Shown here in pieces: positions 21,309 to 31,648 of a DNA stretch of 64,000 bases (position 1 is its first letter; every line of letters starts with the position of its first letter). The notes under the pieces were generated by a model. That model worked only from the letters and a program-made list of their open reading frames with translations, was not told where the DNA came from and did no database searches. Location: assembly GCF_033115175.1 (NCBI RefSeq), contig NC_084834.1, positions 42,452,077 to 42,516,076 on the forward strand. The letters are read 5' to 3'. The stretch is from Lepus europaeus (lineage: Eukaryota; Chordata; Mammalia; Lagomorpha; Leporidae). The position numbers and the translations under genes were made by a program.

Positions 21309-21462
21309 CTCAGGTAGGAGACCTGGACAGAGTTCTAGGCTCCTGGCTTTGTCCTAGTCCAGCCCTGATTCTTATCAGCATAATAAGAATGAATCAGTGG
21401 ATAAAAGACCTCTCTCTCTCTCTCTCTCTCTCTGCTTTCTGAATTTAAAAAAAAAAAAAAGG
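21309..21462 (+). mobile_element. CSINE 3' fragment
   Basis: Starts mid-body (GGTAGGAGACCTGGACAG), then GGCTCCTGGCTTTGTCC, (TC)n and a poly-A tail. It could be the tail of the plus-strand SINE at 20850, but the body words overlap rather than continue, so a separate truncated copy is as likely. Confidence 0.8.
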
Positions 21463-21464
21463 CT

Positions 21465-22320
21465 AACAAATACATGAAGAAACTCCCAGTATCAATTAGT
21501 CAGTAGGAAAATGCAAATCAAAACCAGATTGAGATATCATTTCACTCCAGTTAGGATAGTTATTTTCAAAAATGCAAACAATAACAAACACTGGCAAGGA
21601 TGCACATAAAAAGGAACCTTTATAAGCTGTTGGAGGGAATGCAAAAATTAATACAGTCATTATGGAGAATAGTACGGAAGTTTCTCAAAAAAGTAAAATA
21701 GATCTAACATATGTCTCAGCTATCTTATTTCTGGGTGTATATCTGCAGGAAGTTAAATCAGTATATCAGTATATGAAAATGTTAGCTGTACTCCCATATT
21801 CATTTCAGCACTATTCATAATAACCAAGAAATTAAATCAACATAGATGAATAGATAAAGAAAATATGGTGAACATATCCAAGGGAGTATCACTTGGCCTT
21901 ACACAGTGAAATACTGAGAACTGCAGCTAAGTGGATGGAACTGGAGAACATTGTTAAGTGAAATAAAACAACACAGAAAGACAAACACCACGTGTTCCCT
22001 CATATTTGGAAGTTAAAAAAAACAGTTGCTTTGAAGTTAGAATAGTTATTACTATAGGCAGGGAAGGGTGAGGGAGGGGAAGTAAAAGGATATCAAATAA
22101 CAGGTAACAAAACACAGTCAAAAGTGACAAGTTTGGTCCCACTGCACAGTGGAGTGACTATGACTCACAATATTGTACAAAATATTGGAGGAAGGCACAA
22201 TCAGAAAAGATAAGGAAAAAGCAATGCTAGTTACCTTGTATGTTTGGTTTTTACAGTATATAGGTGCTAAAATCAAATGTACAAGCATTACATGTTAATA
22301 AAAATTATATAGTAAAAAGG
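21465..22320 (+). pseudogene. Ancient L1, ORF2 3' end and trailer (sense)
   Basis: Sense ORF2 words in order: CAAATCAAAACCAGATTGAG, AAACACTGGCAAGGATG, TGTTGGAGGGAATGCAAA, TTCAGCACTATTCATAAT, AGTGGATGGAACTGGAGAAC and TGTTCCCTCATATTTGGAAG. The reading is broken by stops. It is 5'-truncated. Confidence 0.85.
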
Positions 22321-22346
22321 TAAAAGATAAAAGAATAAAAATAACA

Positions 22347-22690
22347 GTTACTGGGACTGGTGCTGTGGCATAGCTGGCAAAGCCGCCACCTGCAGAGCCA
22401 GCATCCCACATGGGTGCTGGTTCGAGTATCCACTTTGAGTCCAAGTAGCTCCACTTCCCATCCAACTCTCTGCTGTGGCCTGGGAAAGCAGTAGAAGATG
22501 GCCCAAGTCCTTGGGCCCCTGCACCTTTGTGGGAGACCCGGAAGAAGCTCCTGGCTTCTGGCTTCGAATCAGTGCAGCTCTGACCATTGCAACCATTTGG
22601 GGAGTAAACCAGTGCATGAAAGTCTTTCTCTCTCTCTCTCTCTGCCTCTGCCTAATTCTGCATTTCAAATAAATAAATATATCTTTAAAA
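22347..22690 (+). mobile_element. CSINE
   Basis: GGGACTGGTGCTGTGGCATAG head, TGGGTGCTGGTTCGAG, GATGGCCCAAGTCCTTGGG, CT tract and AAATAAATAAATATATC tail. The duplication is weak (ATAACAGTTACT versus ATAATAACTACT). Confidence 0.92.
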
Positions 22691-22796
22691 AATTATAATA
22701 ACTACTTATTTCAATATAATTAAATTATTTGAAAAGCAAAATTTATCAAGAAAAATAAATTTAGAAGTTCCCCTTTCCTTTTAAGATGTTCTCTTA

Positions 22797-23134
22797 GGCC
22801 GGCGCCATGGCTTAACAGGCTAATCCTCCGCCTTGCGGCGCTGGCACACTGGGTTCTAGTCCCGGTTGGGGCGCCGGACTCTATCCCGGTTGTCCCTCTT
22901 CCAGGGCAGCTCTCTGCTATGGCCCGGGAAGGCCGTGGAGGATGGCCCAAGTCCTTGGGCCCTGCACCCGCGTGAGAGACCAGGAGAAGCACCTGGCTCC
23001 TGGCTTCAGACCAGCACAGTGCGCCAGCTGCAGCGGCCATTGGAGGGTGAACCAATGGCAAAGAGGAAGACCTTTCTCTCTGTCTCTCTCTCACTATCCA
23101 CTCTGCCTGTCAAAAAAAAAAAAAAAAAAAAAAA
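22797..23134 (+). mobile_element. Young CSINE2 with perfect 14-bp target duplication
   Basis: Head GGCCGGCGCCATGGCTTAAC, B box GGTTCTAGTCC, full body, CT tract and about 27-nt A tail. AAGATGTTCTCTTA occurs at 22783-22796 and 23135-23148. Confidence 0.96.
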
Positions 23135-23148
23135 AAGATGTTCTCTTA

Positions 23149-24218
23149 CAGGTTATATTAGGATACATATATTATTCTATTTTACCGGAGACATCATAAA
23201 GTTAAAAGTTAAAAGTTAAACTAATTCACTCTACAAAGTTAATTTTTAATTTCATCTCATGAATATATGTTATTGAATATTGAGAAACTAAAATATGGTT
23301 ATTTAATAATATGGAAGAGTATAGGGACTGAATAATGGAGTAAATGAAGAGATGCTATATCAGATGATAATAGTGTCATTTGCATAAGAACCTACAAATT
23401 ACTGATAATTGCATCTTCTTTGTTTAATACATTTACCATTTTTTTTATTCCTCAATGAATAGCCTTATAAAATTAACATTATACTGATCTGGATGAATGC
23501 TAGCAAAAGTAACAAGACCAGACTGATTGATTCTATTACAAATCCATGCTATTCATTCTGAGCTTTTATTCTTAACAAATGACAATAATCGCTAATTGGC
23601 TCTCGGGATTTTTTCCAGGAGAGAACTTTTTTTAAAAAAAAAATAAATAGGTTATGCATCAATTGATAGAAAATTCAGAAGGTACAAAGAGTTATGGCAA
23701 CAAGTAGACTTTCATCGTTCCACTCTCCTAGCTCAACCAGTTCCTTTTTGAAAGACAATGACTCTTCCATTTCACACTTGTGTGTGTCACACATACTTCA
23801 ATATGTATATTTTAGGATCCATTGCTCTTAGCAACCACGACTGCCATGATTGCTATTTCTCATCACCATTTCCTCTCTGGTCACACCATTAGCTGGTTTA
23901 TGGCCTCACAAGAGCATCATGATATGAATGACATCTGAGACCCAAGGTCAGGGTGGGAGCCTGAAACCTGGGTGAGGAAGGATCTCTATTTGCCTGGGGC
24001 AGAAGAGCTGTCTGCTCTCCATCTCCTCTTCCTCTCTTCTTCTTACACTTTTCACTTCATTTAAAAAGTTAAAGTCTAATCCATACTCCATCCAAGCATC
24101 ACTGATACCTAAAATACCATTGTCTAAGTAAAATTTCCCTTCTTTTTATTTTATTACTCAATGTTTCTGGTGCACATATGTGAGAGGTCGTAAGACAAAA
24201 GTTATAAAACGTCAGTGT
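23149..24218. other. Unique sequence, nothing recognised
   Basis: AT-rich at the left, more balanced between 23700 and 24050. No credible coding frame. AAAGTTAAAAGTTAAAAGTT near 23200 is a minor direct repeat. Confidence 0.45.
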
Positions 24219-24227
24219 GCATTACTT

Positions 24228-24573
24228 TTTTTTAAGATTTTATTTATTTATTTATTTTGAAAGGCAGAAAGAGAAGAGGGGAGAGAGCGAGAGTGAGAGA
24301 GAGAGAGACAGAGGATGTTAGATCCATTGGTTCACTGCCTAAATAGCCACAACAGCCAGGGCTGGGCCAGGCTGGAGCCAGGAGGCAGGAACTTCTTCTG
24401 GGTCTTCCATGAAGGTTCAGGGACCCAAGTGATTGGGCCATCCTCCACTGCCTTCCCAGGCATATTAATAGGGAAATGGATTAGTAGAAGAGCTCATTCT
24501 TGAACCAGCACCCAAATGGGATTGCTGGCACCACAAATGGTGGCTTAAAGTACCACTCCACAGCTCTGGCCCC
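24228..24573 (-). mobile_element. CSINE
   Basis: Reversed: TTTTAAGATTTTATTTATT, GAAAGGCAGAAAGAG, TTGGTTCACTGCCTAAATAG, GATTGGGCCATCCTCC and CTCTGGCCCC head. Flanks GCATTACTT and GCATTAATT suggest a short duplication. Confidence 0.9.
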
Positions 24574-24606
24574 AGCATTAATTCTTATACTAAATGACAA
24601 AATACA

Positions 24607-24735
24607 AGTTCCTGAATCTTTAATTCATGGAATCAGAAGTTCTGGGCTGAGGCCAGAGGTCTGCTTTTACACAATGATTGCTTTATCCAGGGTGATATGA
24701 GTACAGGGCTCCTGGATCACACTGGGAAATGCTGA
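24607..24735 (-). mobile_element. MER5-like DNA transposon fragment
   Basis: AATCAGAAGTTCTGGGCTGA, GAGGTCTGCTTTTACAC, and CACTGGGAAATGCTG near the end follow the reverse complement of the non-autonomous hAT element MER5A (GTTTCTGATT and the CAGTGGTTCTCAA end). Old and diverged. Confidence 0.55.
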
Positions 24736-25040
24736 ATTTAGCACTATTCTTGGCTCTCCTGCTTCTTCTATTTGGGATAATCTGGTATTCTTTTCATTGT
24801 TGCTTTTACAAAGTTGTGACTCCTGTAAGTCTATTGTACTATAATTGCTTGTTTTCCTCTCACTTTCTTTTCTTATTTTTTGAACTTTGGAGGGAACCTG
24901 GTTTGGAAGACTTCACAGACCCATTCATGGGTTTCACAAGATAATACCACCTCATCAAAGAGGGTCATTCCTTAAGTATGGACAGTGACAGATCTTGTAG
25001 TTGTTTGTCTATATCTTTCTCCAGATTGGCAATGTTGTTG
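24736..25040. other. Unique sequence, nothing recognised
   Basis: A leucine-rich 71-codon frame (24729-24944) is present but has no supporting feature. Confidence 0.4.
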
Positions 25041-25052
25041 GCTATTATGTAT

Positions 25053-25098
25053 ATTTTAAAATATTTATTTATTTTATTGGAAAGGAAGAGTTACAGAG

Positions 25099-25138
<40 letters not shown>

Positions 25139-25393
25139 TCCCTCCATTGGTTCACTCCCCAAATAGCCACAACAGCAAGAGCTGTGCTATCTGAAGCCAG
25201 GAGCCAGGAGCGTCTTCCAGGTGTCCCACAATGGTGCAGGGGCCCAAGCACTTGGGCCATCTTCTACTGCTCTCCTAGGCCATAGAAGAGAGCTGAATCC
25301 AAAGTGGAGCAGCCAGGACTCGAACTGGTAGCTATATGGGATGCAGGCACTACAGGTGGCGTCTTTATCCTCTACGCCACAGCACTGGCCCCA
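25053..25393 (-). mobile_element. CSINE with perfect 12-bp target duplication
   Basis: Reversed SINE with a long (GA)n at 25097-25134, CATTGGTTCACTCCCCAAAT, GGACTCGAACTGGTAGC (B box reversed) and CAGCACTGGCCCCA head. GCTATTATGTAT occurs at 25041-25052 and 25394-25405. Confidence 0.94.
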
Positions 25394-25507
25394 GCTATTA
25401 TGTATTAAATAGATTTCCTAAGATTCTACTGCTCTCTTCATTCTCAATTTGAATACTTGCTCACTTTGTTGTCTTAGATGTCTCGGAGGTTATCTTCATT
25501 ATTAAAT

Positions 25508-25874
25508 TTCCTTTCCTTTCCCCTCTTTCCCTCTCCTCTCCTTTTATCTCCTCTCCTTTCCACTCCTCTCCTCCTCTCTCCTCTCCTCTCCTTTTCTTTC
25601 ATTTCCTTTTCCTTATCTCTTTCTTCTTGCTAATTTGCTCTCTTTCCACCTCTCCCTCTCTTCTTCCTTCCTTCCTTCCCTCCCTCCCTCCCTCCCTTCC
25701 TCCCTCCCTCCCTCCCTTCCTTTCTCCCTCCCTTCCTTCCTTCTTTTCTTCCTCCCTCCCTCCCTCCCTTCCTCTCTCCCTCCCTCCCTTCCTCTCTCCC
25801 TCCCTTCCTCCCTTCCTTCCTTCCTTCCTTCCTTCCTTCCTTCCTTCCTTCCTTCCTTCCTTCCTTTCTCTTTT
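25508..25874 (+). repeat. Pyrimidine-rich low-complexity tract, (CCTT)n/(CCCT)n
   Basis: 25649-25874 is 226 nt with no purine on the plus strand. Its right part, about 25810-25865, is a regular (TTCC)n array. 25508-25648 is CT-rich with interruptions. Long frames on both strands here (serine/proline/leucine forward, lysine/glycine/glutamate reverse) are artefacts of the repeat. Confidence 0.97.
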
Positions 25875-26200
25875 GTCTGACTGTGATATTTCAAAAGGCT
25901 GCCTTCAAACTCATATATTACTTCTTCTGCTTGATCCAGCCTATTTTTAAATCTTTCAGCTGAATTTTTCATTTGAATTACTGAGTTCTTCACTTCCAAT
26001 GTTTTTGTTTAGTCTTTTCCAAGATCACTATCACTTTGCTGAATTTTTCACTCATATAGTGCATTATTTTCCTGATTTATTTCAGCTGGCTATGTTATTT
26101 TGTGTCTCTTAGTGCATACTTCTACTGGATTCCTTATCAGCCATTTCATAACTTTTATTCTCTTGGAGTTTTCACTAAACCATTGTTGCTTTTTGAGGAT
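25875..26200 (-). pseudogene. L1/HAL1 ORF1-like coiled-coil remnant
   Basis: The minus strand from 25999 reads MEVKNSVIQMKNSAERF followed by KNRLDQAEEVIYEFEG. This has the heptad pattern and the RLDQAEE..I..E motif of the L1 ORF1p coiled coil. The frame then runs into the purine repeat at 25874. It is a decayed piece of the RNA-binding chaperone gene, not functional. Confidence 0.7.
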
Positions 26201-26283
26201 TAGCTTGTTGCCTTCTCTTTCATATGTCATTTGTCCCTATATTCCTTTTTACACATGTGTGGCTTAGTTGTTTTGATCTGTTA

Positions 26284-26610
26284 TTTTTAAAGTTTGATTG
26301 ATTTATTTGAAAGTCAAAGTTGCAGACAGAGAGGAAGAGACAAGGAGATAAACCTTCTACCTTCTTGTTCACTCTACGGATGGCTGAAATAGCCAAGGCT
26401 GGGCCAGGCTGATGCCAGGAGCCTGGAGCTTCATCCAGGTTTCCCATGTTGGTCTCAGGGGTCAAAACACTTGGGCCACCCCCTGCTGCTTTGCCAGGAC
26501 ATTAGCAGGGAGATGGATCAGAAGGGAGCATCTGGGACATGAACTGATGCCCACAGGGGATGCCAGTGGTGTAGGTGGCAACTTTACCCGCTATGCCACA
26601 ACACCAGCCC
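26284..26610 (-). mobile_element. CSINE
   Basis: Reversed: TTGATTGATTTATTTGAAAG, AGACAGAGAGGAAGAGAC, CACTTGGGCCACCCCC, GAGATGGATCAGAAGGGAGC and CTATGCCACAACACCAGCCC head. Confidence 0.88.
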
Positions 26611-27580
26611 TTTGGCCAGTTTTAAGAAGCTTTTTGGTGAAAGTCCTTTCCCTGAAGCATGCAGTCAGGTTTATATTCAGTAAAATATTATGGATTTATT
26701 TTCTGTAGAAACTTTAGCATGTTCTCCCTATATCTTATTTTATAGCAATTGGTGACAGTAGTGATGTGGATGTGGGGTGCCACTCTCAGTCCCAGCATGG
26801 GTCTCAAAGAATCCCTGGGGATAGAGCAGAGGTCATGGAAGTGCCTGCTTCCAGTCGCTGTGGCTGTCTTGTAGAAGCACTAGCCTGGAATTCTGGAGAA
26901 TTTTGGTATCACAGTTTTCAGAAGTGTGGCCAAGGTCATGGAAGAATCCACCTAAATCTTATAGGGTCATGTGAGTTTCCACAGTGCCAGCTCTAGGTTC
27001 CTATGAAATGTCATGTCACCCTAGGTTCCTATGAGATGTCATGTCACCCAGATATCTTTGCATCTTCCAAGAGTCCAATTACTTTCTCCACGTTATGATG
27101 CCAAGTGTTAGGGAAGAATGGAGTTAGTGGTCCTAGGGCCATAAATACTGCCCAGCTAGATCACATTCAGAGCTCACAGTCCACTGAGACTAGTACAGCA
27201 CAGTGTAGAGCCAAGGCTCACGTTGTAATGGGATGTTTGCTATGGAGGTAGCCTTCTGGCCTGAAGTCACTGCAACGAACCACAGGTGATATTGACTACG
27301 AGATAAACTCAATGGATTGGGGCCACCAGTTTCTACTTTGGATTAGAGCAGGTCAGGATGTTGTTCTTGCAGGCTCTGACCTTGGGACAGGAATTATTAT
27401 CTGCTTAGCAATGGTCTTTTCTGATGCAAGACACAACCTTGTGCTCACTTTGGTGCCTTACTTTCCATCAGAGACAAATCCTGCTCCTTGCTATGTTCCC
27501 ATGGCTGAGAGAGGGGGTATCGCAGTGGTTCCTTGGCCAGCTGTAAATTTCTCAGACACAATTGTACTTTATTTTTTCAT
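26611..27580 (-). mobile_element. GC-richer block, possible old L1 5' leader
   Basis: About 0.95 kb of balanced base composition lies to the right of a minus-strand ORF1-like remnant, where an L1 5' leader would be expected. I recognise no exact family. It holds a 28-bp tandem duplication (26993-27048) and several non-credible frames. Alternatives are an ERV internal piece or unique DNA. Confidence 0.3.
26993..27048 (+). repeat. 28-bp tandem duplication
   Basis: CTAGGTTCCTATGAAATGTC then ATGTCACC (26993-27020) is repeated at 27021-27048 with one A-to-G change. Confidence 0.95.
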
Positions 27581-27684
27581 TTATTACAAGTTAAGTTTTC
27601 CTTAAAATTTTTTCTTTTAATAAAGTATTATTAAAAATCATAGTTAATCTTTTCTGGCACCAGTGTTGTTAATATTTTGGCTCC

Positions 27685-28024
27685 GGGCCAGCGCTGCAGC
27701 TCACTAGGCTAATCCTCCGTCTTGCGGTGCCGGCACACCGGGTTCTAGTCCCGGTCAGGGTGCCAGATTCTGTCCCGGTTGCCCCTTTTCCAGGCCAGCT
27801 CTCTGCTGTGGCCAGGGAGTGCAGTGGAGGATGGCCCAAGTGCTTGGGCCCTGCACCCCATGGGAGACCAGGAGAAGCACCTGGCTCTTGCCTTCGGATC
27901 AGGGTGGTGCGCCGGCCGCAACGCGCTGGCCGTGGCGGCCATTGGAGGGTGAACCAACGGCAAAGGAAGACCTTTCTCTCTGTCTCTTTCTCCCTGTCCA
28001 CTCTGCCTGTCAAAAAAAAAAAAT
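27685..28024 (+). mobile_element. Young CSINE2 with 13-bp target duplication
   Basis: Head GGGCCAGCGCTGCAGCTCAC, B box GGTTCTAGTCC, full body with CpG-rich segment, A tail. The flanks ATATTTTGGCTCC (27672-27684) and ATATTCTGGCTCC (28025-28037) differ at one base. Confidence 0.95.
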
Positions 28025-28177
28025 ATATTCTGGCTCCAATGGTTAGATGAGTCCCAGGTCTTCATTCTCCACTGTTATGTGATAGTCCCTCATCACAGGG
28101 CACATGAGGATGACAGGACACCACAAGAGCTAGGAAGTGATACACCATTACTCCACCACATTTCTATGGAAAGGTTT

Positions 28178-28250
28178 TCTTTTTTAAAAGGTTTATTTAT
28201 TTATTTGAAATTCAGAGTGAGAGAGAGACAGAGAGAGAAGAAGAATAAGG
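28178..28250 (-). mobile_element. CSINE tail fragment
   Basis: Only the reversed A tail and GA tract are present (AGGTTTATTTATTTATTTG, GAGAGAGAGACAGAGAG). It abuts a rabbit L1 3' end. Confidence 0.7.
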
Positions 28251-28255
28251 AAAAA

Positions 28256-29290
28256 TCCTGAATAAGAATAAGTAATACTCTTTCATATGGGGGCATGGCA
28301 GTCAGAAAAGGTAGGCTTTCCTAAAGTTGAACATGGCAAACAGAAAAGCCTCCTTTAGGGACCACTCTTAACATGTCTCTGACCATGGCGTCAGTAATCT
28401 CCTTAGGCTCTAGTCATGAGTTGCCAGGGCTATGGAAGCCTTTAGAGTTCACCGACTTCGATCTTATTCCGATAGGGTCATAGTCAAAGTGGAAATTCTC
28501 TCCTCCCTTCAGAGAAAGGTACCTCCTTCTTTGATGGCCCCATTCTTTCCACTGGGATCTCACTCGCAGAGATCTTTCATTTAGGTCTTCTTCTTCTTTT
28601 TTTTTTTCTTTTCCATGGTATCTTGACTTTCCATGCCTACCATACTCTCATGGGCTCTTCAGCCAGATCCGAATGCTTTAAGGGCTGATTCTGAGGCCAG
28701 AGTGCTGTTTAGGACGTCTGCCATTCTATGAGTCTGCTGTGTATCCCACTTCCCATGTTGGATCTTTCTCCCTCTTTTTGATTCTATCAGTTAGTATTAG
28801 CAGACACTAGTCTTGTTTGTGTGATCCCTTTGATTCTTAGACCTATCAGAGCCATCGGTTGTGAACTGAAATTGATCACTTGGACTAGTGAAATGGCATT
28901 GGTACATGCTACCTTGATGGGATTGTATTGGAATCCCCTGGTACATTTCTAACTCCATCATTTGGGGCAAGTCTGAATGTGCATGTCCCAAATTGTACAT
29001 CTCCTCCCTCTCTTTTTCCACTCTTAAATTTAACAGGGATCACTTTTCAGTTAAAATTTAAACACCTAAGAATAATTGTGTGTTAATTACAGAGTTCAAC
29101 CACTAGTACAGAACAACAACAACAACAACAACAAATACTAAAAAGGATAAAGTATTACATTGTACATCTAGAGTCAGGACAAGAGCTGATCAGGTCATTG
29201 TTTCTTATAGTGTCCATTTCACTTCAACAGGTTTCCCCTTTGGTGCTCAGACCAGACATCATGCCTTTTCCTCTATTGTTTTCCCACATG
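28256..29290 (-). mobile_element. Rabbit L1 3' region (minus), 5'-truncated
   Basis: It shares long collinear stretches with 31649-32842 and 52737-54113 (ATGGCGTCAGTAATCTCC, GCCAGGGCTATGGAAGCC, CCACTTCCCATGTTGGATC). Its extreme 3' end differs (CATATGGGGGCATGGCAGTC), so it belongs to another subfamily. It also extends further 5' than the other two, past (AAC)n at 29115. The right boundary is approximate. No ORF2 coding remains. Confidence 0.85.
28797..29021 (-). other. Open frame within L1 3' region, copy 1
   Basis: An ATG-started frame of about 67 codons (74 if a GTG is counted) lies between ORF2 and the L1 end. It ends with the sequence RDHTNKTSVC. Related frames with the same stop are in two other L1 copies. 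Many residue differences separate this copy from the others, and no known domain is visible. Confidence 0.35.
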
Positions 29291-29539
29291 TTGGATACAT
29301 GTCATCTGAGCTTCTTGAATTGAATAGTTTTAATTTTTTTTTCTCTGTGTATTAAATGTGCTCTCCTAGCTTAAGTTTATGAATTACTTCTTTTCTTTCA
29401 ATAAATACTTACTAGAAGTCTACATAGGCCAACAATACATCAACATTAGTATCTTAGATTGAGGGAGGGAAGAAAGAAACACATGAACAGTCCCGAGTTT
29501 CTTGATTTTTCTTTATATTTTATTTAAAAATTTATCATG
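29291..29539. other. AT-rich spacer
   Basis: Nothing recognised; the left part could still be L1. Confidence 0.4.
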
Positions 29540-29552
29540 AAATAAGGCATTG

Positions 29553-29875
29553 TTGGGACCAGTGTTGTAGCTCAGTGGGTTAAACCACCACCTACGGTGC
29601 CAGTATCCCATATCAGAGTACTAGTTCCAGTTCTGGCTGCTCCATTACCAATCCAAGCCCTGCTAATACACCTAGAAAGGCAGTTATATAATGACCAAAT
29701 TATTTGGTCCCCTGCCACCCATGAGAGTCCCAGGTGAAATTCCAGAATCCTGGCTTTGACTTAGCCCATCTCTGGCTATTGTGGACATTTGGGGAGTGAA
29801 ACGTCCAATGCAAGATATCTTTGTCTCTCTCTCTGACACTCCACCTTTCAAATAAATACAATATATCTTAAAAGC
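29553..29875 (+). mobile_element. CSINE (older type) with target duplication
   Basis: GGGACCAGTGTTGTAGCTCA head, CCATTACCAATCCAAGCCC, CCCCTGCCACCCATGAG, CT tract and AAATAAATACAATATATC tail. The flanks AAATAAGGCATTG (29540-29552) and AAATAAGACTTTG (29876-29888) form a duplication with two mismatches. Confidence 0.9.
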
Positions 29876-29888
29876 AAATAAGACTTTG

Positions 29889-30721
29889 CTGAAAGTGAAA
29901 ATACTTTGGTACAATAATTAATGCAAATATGTTCATTGTTTTATATCTTACCACTACTTTTATCAGCAAGTCATATCACATTTCTCACAACTTAATATGA
30001 TGAATTTGTGTAATTAGACCAAAAATACACTGTGTATTAGCAAATAGTCTGAATTCTAACTCAATTTTGCTTAGTGATGCAGAGTTTCAAAGAATATTTT
30101 ACTATTAAGTAAAAATTATTTTAGTTTAGCTAGATATTGATAAAATATATTGATAAAATAAACAGCATATATAATTTTAGGATTCAAACCTGTTTTGTCA
30201 CTTCTAAAGAACTGACAGTGTAATTTCTTTAGACTGAATTATTCATTCAATTGGTTTGCCTCTTAAATTTATCTGTGTTGAAATAGCCTAGTTTCTCTGT
30301 CTGCAAGGATCTAAGGCTTAAGTTAATGCCTCTTTCCAATTTCTGGAATCTCTAGATACAAATATCATTTCATTGTATCTATTAGTCAAGTGAAATAGTT
30401 TGATTGCTATAACGATATCAAACATATTATTCTGAAAAAAAGTGACCCCATTGGTGTAAAATTAAAATAACACTAAATCCTCAAATCTGCAGAGATTTTC
30501 TGTCCAATATATTGCAAATATGTTTCATCTGTGCTCTGGAACATATTCTTGGAAATACGAACTATTGTGTCACAACTAAAATTAGATATTTTCAATTATA
30601 AAGAAATGAAAACTAACAACTATCAAATGATATAGTGATGAATCAAAGATATTTTATGGCAATTAACAAAAAGAGTAGCATCAAATACTAGCATAGAGGA
30701 AGTAGAATATGGGATAGACAA
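29889..30721. other. AT-rich spacer, nothing recognised
   Basis: No coding signal or clear repeat is seen. Confidence 0.5.
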
Positions 30722-31132
30722 AGGGCTTCAAAAAGTACATGGAAATTCACATTAAGTTTTTTTTTTTTTTTTTTTTTTGAAAGGCAGAGTGGATAGTGAG
30801 AGAGAGAGAGACAGAGAGAAAGGTCTTCCTTTTTGCTGTTGGTTCACCTTCCAATGGCCGCTGCGGCCGGCGCATCTAGCTGATCCAAAGCTAGGAGTCA
30901 GGTGCTTCTCCTGGTCTCCCTTGCGGGTGCAGGGCCCGAGCACTTGGGCCATCCTCCACTGCCTTCCCGGGCCATAGCAGAGAGCTGCCCTGGAAGAGGG
31001 ACAACCGGGATAGAGTCCGGCGCCCCAACCGGGACTAGAATCCAGTGTGCCAGCGCCGCAAGGCAGAGGATTAGCCTGTTAAGCCACGGCGCCGGCCTCA
31101 CATTAAGTTCTAATTCCATGAACTGAAGATAC
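30722..31132. mobile_element. Minimal mariner-type miniature element split by a CSINE2
   Basis: With the SINE removed the site reads CTTCAAAAAGTACATGGAAA, a short AT middle, then CTAATTCCATGAACTGAAG. The ends are inverted copies (CTTCAnnnnGTnCATGGAA). Total about 60 bp. It is related by end sequence to 34834-34944. Confidence 0.5.
30759..31097 (-). mobile_element. Young CSINE2 with perfect 12-bp target duplication
   Basis: Poly-T, GAAAGGCAGAGTGGATAGTG, CACCTTCCAATGGCCGCTG, CAACCGGGACTAGAATCC (B box reversed) and AAGCCACGGCGCCGGCC head. TCACATTAAGTT occurs at 30747-30758 and 31098-31109. Confidence 0.96.
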
Positions 31133-31633
31133 TCTCTCTTTCTCTCTTGTGTGGATTTTCTGAATTTTTGTGGGATAGAAGGGAATCTATAATCATTTTA
31201 GTGATATAATCATGAATATATAATCAGGGATCTAAACCATTTAATTAAGCAAATATTTATTTTGTAGTTCTACAATATTATTTAGCACAGTTGCACACAT
31301 ATGAAACGTTTCACAGTTCATAATTTTCACAACATAAATGAATAACAGTTTCTGATATTTCTCTATGACATAGATTTTTTTCAGAAACACAATGCCTATT
31401 TCTGTGATAGCTATGAATAAAGAATAAAATAAGAGTTTTAGACTCTCAGAGTTTGCATATGATGCATTTGTATATCTCTAGCATTTTGAATTTTATTGTT
31501 AAATCCAGTGATCAAATTTTAGAACTTTGAAAAAAGCTAAATTAAATCAAATTCATATGATCTTTCTTTTGTTATTGTATGATAGATAAAATGCATGGGA
31601 GGAATGGGAAAATAAAGTTGCTCAGTTTAAATT
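31133..31633. other. AT-rich spacer, nothing recognised
   Basis: No coding signal or clear repeat is seen. Confidence 0.45.
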
Positions 31634-31648
31634 TACATTGGAAATTTT

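Noticed and set aside
25613..25999. A 128-codon minus-strand frame rich in KEGR repeats, seemingly a coiled-coil or intrinsically disordered protein
   Set aside because: The repeat part is the translated (GGAA)n strand of the pyrimidine tract. Only the first about 40 codons carry an L1 ORF1-like remnant.
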